Of a DNA stretch of 64,000 nt, positions 45,428-54,818 are shown one piece after another. The translations under genes and the position numbers were made by a program. The stretch is from UBA8389 sp964472175 (GTDB lineage Bacteria > Bacteroidota > Bacteroidia > Bacteroidales > UBA1402), in assembly GCA_964472175.1 (NCBI GenBank), contig CAYYJF010000003.1, forward strand, positions 7,738 to 71,737, written 5' to 3'. The notes beneath the pieces are model-generated. The model was given only the letters and a program-made list of their open reading frames with translations. It had not been told where the DNA came from and ran no database searches. The stretch's first letter is position 1, and each line of letters starts with the position of its first letter.

Positions 45428-46327
45428 ATGGCTTTCATGGCATCAAGACTAAGCTTCTTACTTCTTATTAATTGCTTCGTAACCAGCCTCTTTGCACAAG
45501 AGCTTAACTGTACGGTTCAAGTCAATACGCAACAGATTTCTGGTACGGACAAAATGGTCTATGATCGGTTTCAGAATGCCGTTGAAGCCTATATGAACAG
45601 CACCAAATTTTCGGATATAGCCTACAACGATCAAGAAAAGATCAACTGCTCTTTGCTGTTTGTTTTCAAGAAAAGAGAAGGCAACAAGCACAGTTGTGAG
45701 ATGCAAATCAAAAGCTCCAGACCCATCTACGGCAGTTCCTACACGACCAGCCTTCTGAGCTTCAAAGAAAACTGTACTTTTGAATTTGAAGAAAGGAAAA
45801 CCCTTACTTTTCAACAAAACACCGTTGATGATGAACTCACAGCCACATTGAATTTTTGGGCTTATGTGATGTTGGGACTGGATTTCGACAGTTTCGAATT
45901 GTATGCTGGCGATCTGTATTTTCAAAAAGCCAAAGATCTGGTTCAAATGGCCCAATCGTTTGGAGACAACTGGAAATCCCAACAGGACAAAAATCACTGG
46001 GGATGGACCAATGCCCTCACAAATGAAAATCAAAAGCCCATGCGCACCTTAAGCTATAAATATCACCGGGAAGGGCTGGATTCCATGCATCTAAAGGTTG
46101 ATTTGGGACGAATCAAAATCATGCAATCCATCCAACTCATCGGTGCTGTAAAACGGAATCAACCCAATTCACCACTCCTTTCGAACTTTATTGAAACCAA
46201 AGTAGATGAATTGACAAAAATTTACGCAGCAGCTTCTGAAGAGGAAGCCAACCAGGCAATGGTCCTGCTTCAGGGTCTGTTCCCGAGCTATTCAAATAAG
46301 TTACAAAGCATCAAAACGCGACCTTAA
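45428..46327 (+). CDS. DUF4835 family secreted protein
   Basis: A 299-residue protein of unknown function with a signal peptide (about 1-22, SLFAQ). Family-typical pieces are ELNCTVQVNTQQI, NSTKFSDIAYNDQEKINC, and FWAYVMLGLDFDSFE; the C-terminus is not membrane-spanning. In Bacteroidota this family is often found between coaBC and recN, as here. The start at 45428 is one base after the coaBC stop, and its stop abuts recN. The frame is open upstream, overlapping coaBC, but the signal peptide favours 45428. Confidence 0.85.
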   Translation: MAFMASRLSFLLLINCFVTSLFAQELNCTVQVNTQQISGTDKMVYDRFQNAVEAYMNSTKFSDIAYNDQEKINCSLLFVFKKREGNKHSCEMQIKSSRPIYGSSYTTSLLSFKENCTFEFEERKTLTFQQNTVDDELTATLNFWAYVMLGLDFDSFELYAGDLYFQKAKDLVQMAQSFGDNWKSQQDKNHWGWTNALTNENQKPMRTLSYKYHREGLDSMHLKVDLGRIKIMQSIQLIGAVKRNQPNSPLLSNFIETKVDELTKIYAAASEEEANQAMVLLQGLFPSYSNKLQSIKTRP

Positions 46328-47986
46328 ATGCTACTGAATCTACACGTTGAGCATTATGCATTGATTGACCAGCTGGATTTAAATTTTCAAAGCGGGTTGT
46401 CTGTCATTACGGGTGAAACAGGGGCCGGGAAATCCATATTATTGGGCGCATTGGGTCTGTTGCTCGGTCAAAGAGCCGATACCAAAGTCATTCAAGATGG
46501 CAAAAGCAAATGTATTTCTGAAGCCACCTTTGACATTGCAAATGATGACCTGGAATCCTATTTTACAGATCACGATCTGGAATATGATTCAAACCTTTGC
46601 ACCATTCGAAGGGAATTGCATCAAAACGGAAAAAGCAGGGCTTTTGTCAACGATTCTCCCGTTTCATTGACACAACTGAAAGATTTAAGTGGAAAATTAC
46701 TCGATATTCATTCCCAACATCAAAATTTATTGTTGGGCACCGATGGTTTTCAACTCAGTGTGGTGGATGCATTGGCCAAAAACACGGAACTGCTGCTTGC
46801 GTATCAAAAAACATTCACAGAAGCCGGTCATCTCAAAGCGGCATTAAAAAAACAAAAAGATGCCCAAAAAAGATTGCTGGAAGAGGAATCTTTCTTGCGT
46901 TTTCAATACGATCAATTGTACCAGGCCGATCTGAAAGCAGACGAGGAAGTCGATTTGGATGCCGAATTGCAGAAACTCACACATGCAGAGGAAATTAAAA
47001 CCGGCATAGGTCGGATGGTTGATTTGCTGGATCAGGAAAATGGGATCGTGAACAATCTAAAATCCACTTTGGGTTTGGCAGAAAACGTCCAAAAATACAT
47101 CTCTACCTTTCATGACATTCAGGAACGATTGAAGCTTTCCTATGTTGATTTGAAGGATTTAATCAGAGATCTGGAAACAATGTTTGAAGACGTTGAAGTG
47201 AATCCAAACCGATTGAACCAGGTCACCGAAAGGCTAAATTTGTTGTACACTTTGCATCAGAAGCACAAAGTAAACAGCAATCAGGAATTGATTGAATTGC
47301 GTGAAGCCCTGAATACCAGACTTCAAATGATTGAAAATGGGGGCGAGGACACTGAAAAAATGGAAAAGGCATTGTTTGAAGCCGAACAAAACTGCCAAAA
47401 TCTTGCAAACAAATTAAGCAAATCACGTCAAGCCGTGTTTTCCCTTTTGGAAACATCTTTGACAGAAATGATTTCGAATCTTGGAATGCCAAGATCCGTT
47501 TTCAAAATCAATTATACACATAAAGCGCTGGATATCAATGGACAAGATTTCATTGAATTCACCTTTTCAGCCAGTGGAAAAGGGCAGTTAAGACCCATTC
47601 AGGACATCGCATCCGGAGGTGAAATATCCCGCATCATGCTCTGTATCAAATCCATTTTGGCTGAATGTCTGTCATTACCCACCTTATTTTTCGATGAAAT
47701 TGACACCGGAATTTCCGGAGAAATTGCACACAAAATGGGGCAGATTATGCGAAAAATGTCCAACAACAGACAAATCATTTGCATCACACATTTGCCGCAA
47801 ATAGCTGCACTTGGTCAATATCATTTCAAAGTGATGAAAAATGACCACGCAGAAAGGACACAAACAAATGTCGTAGAATTGACTTATAAAGAAAGAATGA
47901 ACGAAATAGCAGGTATGCTGAGTGGTGCAAATTTGACCGAAGCGGCCATCATCAATGCCCAACAATTATTACAAGAAAACCCATAA
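46328..47986 (+). CDS. recN: DNA repair protein RecN
   Basis: RecN is an SMC-like ATPase used in double-strand-break repair. The 552-residue protein has Walker A GETGAGKS (29-36) near the N-terminus, the Q-loop-side motif DIHSQHQNLLL, a coiled-coil middle (about 160-370), and the C-terminal ABC signature ASGGEISRIMLCIKSIL followed by FFDEIDTGISGEIAHKMG. It starts directly after the DUF4835 stop. No LexA-type operator is recognised. Confidence 0.96.
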   Translation: MLLNLHVEHYALIDQLDLNFQSGLSVITGETGAGKSILLGALGLLLGQRADTKVIQDGKSKCISEATFDIANDDLESYFTDHDLEYDSNLCTIRRELHQNGKSRAFVNDSPVSLTQLKDLSGKLLDIHSQHQNLLLGTDGFQLSVVDALAKNTELLLAYQKTFTEAGHLKAALKKQKDAQKRLLEEESFLRFQYDQLYQADLKADEEVDLDAELQKLTHAEEIKTGIGRMVDLLDQENGIVNNLKSTLGLAENVQKYISTFHDIQERLKLSYVDLKDLIRDLETMFEDVEVNPNRLNQVTERLNLLYTLHQKHKVNSNQELIELREALNTRLQMIENGGEDTEKMEKALFEAEQNCQNLANKLSKSRQAVFSLLETSLTEMISNLGMPRSVFKINYTHKALDINGQDFIEFTFSASGKGQLRPIQDIASGGEISRIMLCIKSILAECLSLPTLFFDEIDTGISGEIAHKMGQIMRKMSNNRQIICITHLPQIAALGQYHFKVMKNDHAERTQTNVVELTYKERMNEIAGMLSGANLTEAAIINAQQLLQENP

Positions 47987-48000
47987 AAAAAATAACGTCC

Positions 48001-48786
48001 ATGTATTATAAAAAACAACCCGTTCGAAAACCCAACGAAAACAAGTCCGAATTTATATTTGGTGTTCGTGCCGTTTTGGAAGCCATTCATGCAGGAAAAG
48101 ACATGGATAAGATTCTCGTTAGAAAAGATGCAGAATCAGAGCTCATCAAAGAATTGTTAGATGCCGTCAAAGGGCTGCGCATACCCATTCAAAGGGTGCC
48201 GGTTGAAAAACTGAATCGGGTCACCATGAAAAACCACCAGGGCGTGGTTGCCTTCCTTTCTGAAGTCACCTATCAGAAATTGGAAGATTTGATCCCACAA
48301 TGGTATGAAGAAGGCAAAGACCCATTCGTGGTTTTGCTGGATGGGATCACCGATGTACGCAATTTCGGTGCCATTGCCAGAACATGCGAATGTGCTGGTG
48401 TCCATGCCATTGTCATTCCCATGACGGACAGCGTTGGGGTCAATGCCGATGCAGTGAAGACCTCTGCGGGAGCACTTCATTCTTTGCCAGTATGCAAAGA
48501 AAAGTCCATTTATGACGCCATTCAATTGCTGAAGAATTCTGGTGTAAAAGTCGTTGCAGCCACCGAAAAAGCGTCTGTAAATTACGCTTCTACCAATTAC
48601 GATGGTCCCATTGCCATTGTGATGGGCGCAGAAGACACAGGGATAGAAGCCTCAAACCTCAGAATTTGCGATGAATTGGTTCAAATACCCATTATGGGTA
48701 AAATCGGTTCGCTCAACGTCTCTGTTGCAGCCGGGATTTTAATCTACGAGGTATTAAAACAGAAAACCTCAAATACCAAGGAATGA
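48001..48786 (+). CDS. rlmB: TrmH/SpoU-family rRNA 2'-O-methyltransferase (RlmB-like)
   Basis: A 261-residue SPOUT enzyme with an N-terminal substrate-binding domain (about 15-95; FIFGVRAVLEAIHAGK) and the knotted methyltransferase domain: LDGITDVRNFGAIARTCECAGVHA, IVMGAEDTGIEASNLRICDELVQIPIMGKIGSLNVSVAAGIL. RlmB methylates G2251 of 23S rRNA; the exact site here is inferred. The frame ends in an ATGA overlap with the metal-exporter gene, and it follows recN by 14 bases. Confidence 0.88.
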   Translation: MYYKKQPVRKPNENKSEFIFGVRAVLEAIHAGKDMDKILVRKDAESELIKELLDAVKGLRIPIQRVPVEKLNRVTMKNHQGVVAFLSEVTYQKLEDLIPQWYEEGKDPFVVLLDGITDVRNFGAIARTCECAGVHAIVIPMTDSVGVNADAVKTSAGALHSLPVCKEKSIYDAIQLLKNSGVKVVAATEKASVNYASTNYDGPIAIVMGAEDTGIEASNLRICDELVQIPIMGKIGSLNVSVAAGILIYEVLKQKTSNTKE

Positions 48787-49868
48787 CAGAATCTCTGGAT
48801 TTTCTAAAAGATGTTTTGCTGAACAGCATTATGATTACCGGTTTTGTGGTGGTCATCATGTTGTTCATTGAATTGTTACACGTACTGACCAGTGGAAAGT
48901 GGAGCAACTGGCTGAGCAAGAGCAGCCTTTTACAGGTTTCCGTTGCTGCGATTTTGGGCTTGATTCCCGGTTGTTTCGGTGGATTCGCCAGCGTGGGGAT
49001 GTGGACACATGGTGTCATCGGGTTCGGTGCTTTGGTGGCTGCTATGATTGCATCTGTAGGCGATGAAGCCTTTGTGATGCTCGTACAAATGCCCAATACA
49101 GCCTTACTTTTGTTTGGTATCCTGTTTGTCATAGCCGTGGGCATTGGCTGTTTGATTGACCGGTTAAAAATCAAAGTATCTATTCCGGTAAAAATGGAAA
49201 AGCATTTGGTTTTGCACGATCACGAAATGCCTGCCTCCGGCGGGCTTTTTCAACACTGGAAAATCAACCTTAAAAACCTCAGCTTTTCCAGAGTCCTGTT
49301 GTTAACCGGACTAGGATTGTTTATCGTGGGCATGTTTCTGGGTGTTTTCGAACACGAACATTCTGAAAAACAGGCTTATGAAAGCCCCTTTTCAAGCATT
49401 TTTTCTGAAACCTGGTTCAATGGCATTTTTATCATTTTGGCCTCCATCCTTTTTGTTGTCTTTATTTTTGTAAACGACCACTTTCTGGAAGATCATTTCT
49501 GGAAACACGTATTGAAACAACACGTTCCAAAAATCTTTTTATGGACTTTTGGCGCATTGATCATGATTCACTTCATCGTGCATTCGGTTGAAGCAGCCAA
49601 TTGGCTAAATGACAATCGATTATGGGTTTTACTCTTTGCTGTTTTGATTGGTTTCATACCAGAATCGGGTCCACATTTGGTTTTTGTCACCCTCTTTCTA
49701 AGCGGTCAGATACCATTCAGCATCTTACTGGCAAACTCCATCACCCAGGATGGACATTCCACACTGCCCTTGTTGGCTGAATCCAAAAAGGGCTTTTTAG
49801 CGGTGAAGCTCATCAATGCCTGTGTGGGGATGATTTTCGGTTTATCCGGTTATTTTTTGGGATTCTAA
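48783..49868 (+). CDS. Putative manganese/heavy-metal exporter (10-TM, ArsP_2-like)
   Basis: A 361-residue polytopic inner-membrane protein with about ten helices. Conserved polar stretches in the membrane halves (LGLIPGCFGGFASVGMWTHG and IGFIPESGPHLVFVTLFLSG) form an internal repeat, with SITQDGHSTLPLLAES near the end. His/Asp/Glu-rich loops (LHDHEMP, EHEHSEK, NDHFLEDHFWKH) could bind metal. The family is annotated as a putative manganese transporter, and the substrate is not shown. It starts within the rlmB stop (ATGA). Confidence 0.75.
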   Translation: MTESLDFLKDVLLNSIMITGFVVVIMLFIELLHVLTSGKWSNWLSKSSLLQVSVAAILGLIPGCFGGFASVGMWTHGVIGFGALVAAMIASVGDEAFVMLVQMPNTALLLFGILFVIAVGIGCLIDRLKIKVSIPVKMEKHLVLHDHEMPASGGLFQHWKINLKNLSFSRVLLLTGLGLFIVGMFLGVFEHEHSEKQAYESPFSSIFSETWFNGIFIILASILFVVFIFVNDHFLEDHFWKHVLKQHVPKIFLWTFGALIMIHFIVHSVEAANWLNDNRLWVLLFAVLIGFIPESGPHLVFVTLFLSGQIPFSILLANSITQDGHSTLPLLAESKKGFLAVKLINACVGMIFGLSGYFLGF

Positions 49869-49881
49869 ACACTACATAAAA

Positions 49882-50265
49882 ATGAAAAAAGCCATTCAAT
49901 CACCCAGTGCCCCGGCAGCTATCGGTCCTTACAGTCAGGGAATACAAATCGGAGACTTTGCATTCTTTTCGGGTCAAATACCCATTGTGCCATCCACTGG
50001 TCAAATAGAAGCCACAACCATTGAGGCGCAAACAGAACAATGCATCTCCAACATTCAAGCGCTGTTGGCTGAAGTTGGTTGCACGCTGAAAAATGTCATC
50101 AAAACCACTGTATTCTTATCAGATATGGATCACTTTTCCGGAATGAATGAAGTGTACAGCAAACATTTTAGTGCACCATACCCGGCCAGATCCACCGTTG
50201 CAGTGAAAGAGTTACCCAAAAAGTCATTGGTTGAAATAGAAGTCGTGGTACACCTGAGTGCCTGA
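49882..50265 (+). CDS. ridA: RidA family enamine/imine deaminase
   Basis: A 127-residue protein of the YjgF/YER057c/UK114 family. RidA hydrolyses reactive 2-aminoacrylate from PLP enzymes. It has APAAIGPYSQGIQ, FFSGQIPI, and the catalytic Arg in YPARSTVAVKELPKKSLVEIE. All parts are intact. It lies 13 bases after the metal-exporter gene and converges on the RlmD-like gene with a 7-base gap. Confidence 0.93.
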   Translation: MKKAIQSPSAPAAIGPYSQGIQIGDFAFFSGQIPIVPSTGQIEATTIEAQTEQCISNIQALLAEVGCTLKNVIKTTVFLSDMDHFSGMNEVYSKHFSAPYPARSTVAVKELPKKSLVEIEVVVHLSA

Positions 50266-50272
50266 CAACAAT

Positions 50273-51751
50273 TTAAGCCTCTCTTTTCACCAATAAAACG
50301 ACATTTTCCACATGATGCGTATGGGGGAACAAATCAACAGGTTGAACCTTTGTGATCTCATATGCATCATTCAATAATGCCAAATCTCTGGCTTGTGTAG
50401 CCGGATTGCAACTGACGTACACAATACGCCCGGGAGCAGCATTCAGAATGGTTTTAACTACATCGGCATGCATTCCGGCTCTGGGAGGGTCGGTGATGAT
50501 GACGTCTGGTTTTCCGTGGATATCCAGGAATGAGTCCGTTAGAATATCTTTCATATCTCCGGCAAAAAACATCACGTTTTCAATCTGATTGTTCTTTGCA
50601 TTGACCTGAGCATCCTGAATGGCTTCAGGAACATATTCAATACCAATAACTTGTTTGGCCTGTTTGGCAACAAATTGCGCAATGGTACCCGTGCCGGTAT
50701 ACAAATCATACACCAGCTCATGGGGTTTCAAACCGGCAAACGCACGTACCACGCGATACAACTGATAGGCTTGGGCTGAATTTGTTTGATAAAAAGACTT
50801 TGGACCTATCTTGAATTTCAAATCCTCCATCACCTCAACGATGCAATCCTGTCCCTTGTACACGAAAATATCCTGGTCGCCAATCGTGTCGTTCGCTTTC
50901 TGATTGATGACATACATCAAGGATGTGATATTCGGGAACTTATCAGAAATCGCATCCAGTAAAAGTTTTATATTTTCCGGCTCATCTCTGTAAAACATCA
51001 CCAGCACCATCCACTCACCGGTAGAGGTATTTCGAATCATCAAATTGCGCATGAAACCTTCCTGCGTTCTGAGATTGAAAAACGGAAACTGATGTACCCG
51101 ACAAAAATCCCTCACAAACAATCTCAATTCATTGGAAAGGTTGTCTTGTAAATGGCAGGCTTCAATATCCAGCACTTTGTCGAACATGCCAGGTATGTGG
51201 AATCCCAAAGCATCGGGAAATTCAAATACTTGCTCCGATTGGATTTCCTCCTGGGTCAACCAACGTTTGTTGGAAAAAGTGTATTCCAGTTTGTTTCTGT
51301 ATTCCCGGATCTTCTGTGATCCAAAAATCGGATATAAACCTTCTGAATCCCAATAATTTTCAGCATCCATTTGGTTTTCAGCCGTTTGCATATCCACCAA
51401 AGCAGGGAGCTTTAAATGTCCGATCCGAACCAAAGCATCGACAACCTGTTTTTGCTTGGCCAAAAGCTGTTCTTCATAATTGACATGCTGCCATTTACAA
51501 CCACCACAAATGCCAAAATGCGTGCAAAACGGCTCCGTTCGCTTCTCCGATTTTTTGTGAAAACGAACAATTTTACCTTCAGCAAAACTGCTTTTTGATT
51601 TTGTTACCTGGATGTCGACAATATCGCCGGGTGCGCCGTAAGGAACAAATACTACTTTTTCACCCACTTTGGCAAGGGATTTCCCTTCAGCCGCTATATC
51701 CGTTATTTCAACGGCTTCCAATATTGGAAGTATTTTCTTTTTTCTGGTCAA
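50273..51751 (-). CDS. rlmD: 23S rRNA (uracil-C5)-methyltransferase, RlmD/TrmA family
   Basis: A 492-residue class I methyltransferase. It starts with a TRAM RNA-binding domain (about 1-70) and then has the iron-sulfur Cys cluster CTHFGICGGCKW (Cys76, 82, 85), with a fourth Cys in IEACHL. The SAM site is VYDLYTGTGTIAQF and the catalytic motif VSCNPATQARDL contains the nucleophilic Cys. These enzymes make 5-methyluridine in 23S rRNA, but RlmD, RlmC and TrmA-like subtypes are hard to separate by eye. A promoter is at 51781-51812. Confidence 0.88.
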   Translation of the reverse strand: MTRKKKILPILEAVEITDIAAEGKSLAKVGEKVVFVPYGAPGDIVDIQVTKSKSSFAEGKIVRFHKKSEKRTEPFCTHFGICGGCKWQHVNYEEQLLAKQKQVVDALVRIGHLKLPALVDMQTAENQMDAENYWDSEGLYPIFGSQKIREYRNKLEYTFSNKRWLTQEEIQSEQVFEFPDALGFHIPGMFDKVLDIEACHLQDNLSNELRLFVRDFCRVHQFPFFNLRTQEGFMRNLMIRNTSTGEWMVLVMFYRDEPENIKLLLDAISDKFPNITSLMYVINQKANDTIGDQDIFVYKGQDCIVEVMEDLKFKIGPKSFYQTNSAQAYQLYRVVRAFAGLKPHELVYDLYTGTGTIAQFVAKQAKQVIGIEYVPEAIQDAQVNAKNNQIENVMFFAGDMKDILTDSFLDIHGKPDVIITDPPRAGMHADVVKTILNAAPGRIVYVSCNPATQARDLALLNDAYEITKVQPVDLFPHTHHVENVVLLVKREA

Positions 51752-51780
51752 AATAAATCAAATTAATTTCCGGGAAGTTG

Positions 51781-51812
51781 CAAAAGTACAAAAATGAACC
51801 CAAATTGCACAA
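51781..51812 (-). promoter_or_regulatory. Promoter for the RlmD-like gene
   Basis: Minus strand: TTG (51812-51810), 21 bases, TACTTTTG (51788-51781). Start near 51774, about 23 bases before the ATG at 51751. Confidence 0.55.
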
Positions 51813-51850
51813 TCAACCTTTCATCTATTGAAAAATTAAAGGTTTATTTA

Positions 51851-51882
51851 TTTGTTGATAGCCTTCTGATTCTTTATTTTTG
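51851..51882 (+). promoter_or_regulatory. Promoter for ppdK
   Basis: TTTG (51851-51854), 20 bases, TATTTTTG (51875-51882). Start near 51889, leader about 38 bases. One of the clearest promoters in the window. Confidence 0.65.
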
Positions 51883-51926
51883 TGCACCTTGAATTTTCAT
51901 TATAGCACTAAACACATTTAAATCAG

Positions 51927-54644
51927 ATGACAACAAAAAGAGTCTACACGTTCGGAAACGGCGCAGCAGAAGGAAAAGCAACCATGAAAAACCTGTTAGG
52001 AGGTAAAGGGGCCAACCTTGCTGAAATGAATCTCATCGGAGTTCCGGTTCCTCCCGGATTTACCATCACCACGGATGTGTGCAACGAATACTACCAACTG
52101 GGAAAAGACAATGTAGTAAGCTTGCTTAAATCAGAAGTCGAAGATGCCATCAAAGGAGTTGAATCACACATGAAATCCATTTTCGGAGATGTTGAAAATC
52201 CGCTTTTGGTTTCAGTCCGTTCAGGTGCCCGCGCATCCATGCCTGGCATGATGGATACCATTTTAAATTTGGGTTTAAACGACAAAGTAGTCGAAGGCAT
52301 GGTTCGCAAAACCGGAAACGCCAGATTTGCATGGGATTCCTACAGAAGATTTGTACAAATGTATGGAGATGTCGTACTGGGCATGAAACCAGCCAATAAA
52401 AACGACATCGATCCGTTCGAAGAAATTATTGAAGAAGTCAAACACCAAAAAGGTGTTCAATTGGATACAGAATTGGGTGTGGACGATCTCAAGCTTTTGG
52501 TTTCTCGCTTCAAACAAGCCGTTAAAAAGCAAACCGGCAATGATTTTCCTGAAGATTCCTATGAGCAGCTATGGGGAGCCATCTGCTCCGTTTTTGACAG
52601 CTGGATGAATGATCGTGCCATTTTATACAGAAAAATGGAAGGCATCCCTGCAGAATGGGGGACAGCCGTCAATGTTCAGGCCATGGTATTCGGAAACATG
52701 GGCCAAACATCGGCAACTGGTGTTTGTTTTTCCCGTGATGCCGCTACCGGTGAAAATATTTTTGTAGGTGAATACCTGATCAATGCACAAGGTGAAGATG
52801 TTGTTGCCGGTATTCGTACCCCTCAACAAATCACCAAGGAAGGTTCACAAAGATGGGCTAAACTGGCCGGTATTTCGGAAGATGTCCGTAAAAATGAGTT
52901 CCCTTCCATGGAAGAAGCCATGCCGTCCATTTATCAGGAACTTAACGCGCTTCAAAACAAGCTTGAAAACCACTACAAAGACATGCAGGACATGGAGTTT
53001 ACCGTACAGGAAGGTAAATTGTGGTTCTTGCAAACCAGAAATGGCAAACGTACGGGTTCAGCCATGGTCAAAATTGCCATGGATATGCTCAAAGAAGGTT
53101 CCATTGACGAAAAAACCGCTGTATTGCGTGTAGAACCCAATAAATTGGATGAATTGCTTCACCCGGTATTTGACAAAACGGCCATCAAAAATGCACAAGT
53201 GATTGCCAAAGGATTGGCAGCATCTCCAGGTGCTGCTTCCGGAAAAATCGTTTTCAATGCAGACGATGCCATGGAATGGGCCAAACGCGGCGAAAAAGTC
53301 ATCATGGTGCGTATTGAAACATCACCCGAAGACTTGGCCGGGATGGCTGCTGCTCAGGGCATCCTCACTGCCAGAGGTGGCATGACCTCGCACGCAGCCG
53401 TTGTTGCGCGCGGTATGGGAAAATGCTGCGTTTCGGGAGCAGGTACCTTAAAAATCGATTACGCCAGCAAAACCATAGAAGTAGACAACATCACCTTGAA
53501 AGAAGGTGACTCCATTTCATTGAACGGCTCCACAGGAGACATCTATTTGGGCGCGGTTGGAACAATGGAAGCTGAATTGGATTCAGATTTTGCTGCCTTG
53601 ATGAAATTGGCCGACAAATACACCCGTATGTCCGTTCGTACCAATGCAGATACACCTCACGATGCTGCTGTTGCCAGAAAATTTGGTGCTACCGGAATCG
53701 GACTTTGCCGCACAGAACACATGTTCTTTGAAGGTGAAAAAATCAAAGCCATGCGTGAAATGATTTTGTCAGAAAACGCGGAAGGCAGAAAGAAAGCATT
53801 GGAAAAGATTTTACCTTACCAAAAAGCCGACTTCAAAGGCATTCTCGAAGCCATGGCAGGAATGCCGGTGACTGTCCGCTTGCTGGATCCCCCTTTGCAC
53901 GAATTTGTACCTCACGAAGAAAGAGAACAAGCCATTTTGGCTGAAAGCATGGGCATTTCATTGAAGACCATTCAACAACGTGTCAATGCTTTGCACGAAG
54001 CCAACCCCATGTTGGGACACAGAGGTTGCAGACTTGGAAACACCTATCCGGAAATCACCGAAATGCAAACCCGTGCCATCCTCAGTGCTGCCATCGAACT
54101 GAAAAAAGAAGGCATCGAGTCCTATCCTGAAATCATGGTACCCTTAACCGGTATTTTGTACGAATTTTTGGAACAAGAAAAAGTCATTCGTAAAACAGCC
54201 GAAACCCTGTTTGAAGAAACAGGCGTTCGCATTGAATACAAAGTCGGTACCATGATTGAAATTCCGCGAGCTGCCATCACTGCCGACCGCATTGCTTCAG
54301 CTGCCGAATTTTTCTCATTTGGGACCAATGACCTGACTCAAATGACATTCGGTTACAGTAGAGACGACATTGCATCATTCCTTCCTGTCTATTTGGAAAA
54401 GAAAATTCTCAAAACCGATCCGTTCCAGGTATTGGATCAGAAAGGCGTTGGACAATTGGTTCAAATGGCAGTTGAGAAGGGGAGATCCATTCGTCCTGAA
54501 TTAAAATGTGGCATTTGTGGAGAACACGGAGGAGAACCTTCCTCCGTTGAATTCTGCCACAGAGTCGGATTGAACTATGTCAGCTGCTCACCATTCAGAG
54601 TGCCCATTGCACGTTTGTCCGCAGCTCAAGCAGCCTTGAGATAA
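51927..54644 (+). CDS. ppdK: Pyruvate, phosphate dikinase
   Basis: PpdK interconverts pyruvate, ATP and phosphate with PEP, AMP and PPi. The 905-residue protein has an N-terminal ATP-grasp domain (LLGGKGANLAEM, VSVRSGARASMPGMMDTI), the swivelling phosphohistidine domain with His489 in GGMTSHAAV, and a PEP-binding barrel with Cys864 in GICGEHGGEP. All catalytic residues are present. It has its own promoter and a terminator right after. Together with PPi-PFK at 6110, glycolysis can use PPi and make ATP from AMP and PPi. The direction in the cell cannot be told. Confidence 0.97.
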   Translation: MTTKRVYTFGNGAAEGKATMKNLLGGKGANLAEMNLIGVPVPPGFTITTDVCNEYYQLGKDNVVSLLKSEVEDAIKGVESHMKSIFGDVENPLLVSVRSGARASMPGMMDTILNLGLNDKVVEGMVRKTGNARFAWDSYRRFVQMYGDVVLGMKPANKNDIDPFEEIIEEVKHQKGVQLDTELGVDDLKLLVSRFKQAVKKQTGNDFPEDSYEQLWGAICSVFDSWMNDRAILYRKMEGIPAEWGTAVNVQAMVFGNMGQTSATGVCFSRDAATGENIFVGEYLINAQGEDVVAGIRTPQQITKEGSQRWAKLAGISEDVRKNEFPSMEEAMPSIYQELNALQNKLENHYKDMQDMEFTVQEGKLWFLQTRNGKRTGSAMVKIAMDMLKEGSIDEKTAVLRVEPNKLDELLHPVFDKTAIKNAQVIAKGLAASPGAASGKIVFNADDAMEWAKRGEKVIMVRIETSPEDLAGMAAAQGILTARGGMTSHAAVVARGMGKCCVSGAGTLKIDYASKTIEVDNITLKEGDSISLNGSTGDIYLGAVGTMEAELDSDFAALMKLADKYTRMSVRTNADTPHDAAVARKFGATGIGLCRTEHMFFEGEKIKAMREMILSENAEGRKKALEKILPYQKADFKGILEAMAGMPVTVRLLDPPLHEFVPHEEREQAILAESMGISLKTIQQRVNALHEANPMLGHRGCRLGNTYPEITEMQTRAILSAAIELKKEGIESYPEIMVPLTGILYEFLEQEKVIRKTAETLFEETGVRIEYKVGTMIEIPRAAITADRIASAAEFFSFGTNDLTQMTFGYSRDDIASFLPVYLEKKILKTDPFQVLDQKGVGQLVQMAVEKGRSIRPELKCGICGEHGGEPSSVEFCHRVGLNYVSCSPFRVPIARLSAAQAALR

Positions 54645-54665
54645 TTATATCAAACTTATCGGAAT

Positions 54666-54710
54666 GCTGAAGGTGAATCTTTGATGTTTGCCTTCAGCTT
54701 TCTTGTTTTA
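54666..54710 (+). terminator. Intrinsic terminator after ppdK
   Basis: Arms 54666-54677 (GCTGAAGGTGAA) and 54687-54698 (TTTGCCTTCAGC) pair over 12 positions with two G/T wobbles and a 9-base loop, followed by TTTCTTGTTTTA. It sits 21 bases after the ppdK stop. Confidence 0.75.
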
Positions 54711-54818
54711 TGCGACTTCAGCCATTTTCAAAAGGCTGTTATTTAGTCGTATATTGGGTAGAATATTTGTGAAATCGCAAAAAAATAGTTAATATCGCAG
54801 ATAATTTATGCTTAGAAG

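Noticed and set aside
54762..54769. AATATTTG before the HU gene as a promoter
   Set aside because: One mismatch in the -7 box and no TTG at the right distance; too weak to list.
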